Assembly: GCA_964035575.1 (NCBI GenBank) | Contig: OZ037864.1 | Span: 1,178,001-1,242,000 of the forward strand | Length of the DNA stretch: 64,000 nt | Source of the DNA: Rhynchopus sp. YZ270_cl-10 | Lineage: Eukaryota > Euglenozoa > Diplonemea > Diplonemida > Diplonemidae | Reading direction: 5' to 3' | Made by a program: the position numbers and the translations under genes | The notes under the pieces: generated by a model | What the model saw: only the letters and a program-made list of their open reading frames with translations | The model's database searches: none | What the model was told of the DNA's origin: nothing | Part shown: in pieces, positions 63,609 to 64,000 of the stretch | Numbering within the stretch: position 1 is the first letter of the stretch | How the letters are laid out: each line of letters starts with the position of its first letter

Positions 63609-64000
63609 CATATCTTTTTTCTTCTCTCTTCGGAGTGGAATTGCTGTCACAACACGCAAAAAAATTTTCGTTCCACGGTACGTCATCCTTCGAAGCGTTC
63701 CCACTCCATTAGTCTTGTTGTGACACATTCCCTCCCTCCCTCCCCCCCTGCCTGCATCCGTTGAGCACACTCATTAACTGAGTACTTTTGCATTATTTTT
63801 TTACGAGAGGGCTTTGTATTTCACGTCACCACCCCCCCTTTTTTGGAATCGAAGGTCAATAACCTAGGCGATTGTCGACACAAAAAAAAAAAAACACATA
63901 TTTCTTTGTAACTTTGCTGCCCTTGTTTTAATTACTCTTTTTGATAGTGTGGTCACATAGCTTCGTCTTTGGGGTGATTGGGCAGAACCAAGCCTGAACC

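Larger units (their letters stand above)
61219..64000. other. Terminal spacer rich in hairpin motifs
   Basis: No gene is recognised in the last 2.8 kb. It has the highest density of both hairpin families: first-family copies at 62419-62450, 62485-62520, 62667-62705 and 63571-63608, second-family copies at 62301-62331, 62956-62999 and 63120-63166. The two at 62956 and 63120 also share the preceding TAGGGGGTTATAGTGGAG, so they are a local duplication. TGCCTGCATCC occurs near 63748. Any gene served by these signals would lie beyond the window. Confidence 0.55.

Noticed and set aside
1-64000. CRISPR array, bacterial operon or retroelement/virus-like element
   Set aside because: Spacer-repeat alternation, Shine-Dalgarno-linked genes, and reverse transcriptase, integrase or capsid motifs were not seen in any frame.

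Overview
The window is nuclear DNA of a eukaryotic protist. Its genes have short GT-AG introns, signal-peptide and mitochondrial proteins, and GC3-rich coding DNA set between AT-rich spacers full of poly-T runs. I recognise 16 protein genes and all 16 lie on the + strand. Most start codons sit 10-80 nt after a pyrimidine tract closed by AG, as expected for spliced-leader acceptors or 5'UTR introns. One-way gene order, possible trans-splicing, few cis introns and a tandem array of secreted glycosidases together suggest a euglenozoan, perhaps a diplonemid. That is an inference; no spliced-leader gene or marker RNA is in the window. Layout: a Ser-rich hypothetical gene (1.9-3.4 kb) is followed by five tandem secreted GH3 beta-glycosidase/xylosidase-like genes (4.2-24.9 kb), whose 3' thirds are nearly identical. 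A 2.97-kb terminal-inverted-repeat (TIR) element lies between GH3 copies 2 and 3. Next come an apparent F-box-kinesin fusion (25.3-27.3 kb), a type II membrane DxD glycosyltransferase-like protein (28.9-31.1 kb), a PCIF1-like RNA N6-adenosine methyltransferase (31.2-32.2 kb), a large 4-hydroxyphenylpyruvate-dioxygenase-like gene (32.5-34.8 kb), class 2 dihydroorotate dehydrogenase (36.4-37.7 kb), a CLPB/Skd3-like ankyrin-AAA+ disaggregase (38.9-40.7 kb) and an LSM14/Scd6-like P-body protein with five introns (41.4-43.6 kb). A 95-aa low-complexity gene (46.0 kb) precedes a nest of three TIR elements with two minisatellites (46.7-49.6 kb). A giant NO VEIN/sacsin-type ATPase gene of about 2905 aa (49.9-58.8 kb) and a putatively myristoylated MGCSES protein (59.5-61.2 kb) complete the set. 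The GH3 enzymes would act together outside the cell or in the lysosomal/secretory route on plant- or algal-type glycans. The remaining genes are unrelated housekeeping and regulatory functions, so apart from the GH3 array the order looks like a one-way gene string rather than a functional cluster. The most unusual non-coding signal is a family of about 25 short hairpin motifs. They occur in spacers and introns, all in transcription orientation, with covarying stems and a conserved tail resembling TTCATCTTACAAA. A second hairpin family ends in CACTAATAC. All five TIR elements described here have inverted repeats and candidate target-site duplications visible in the sequence.
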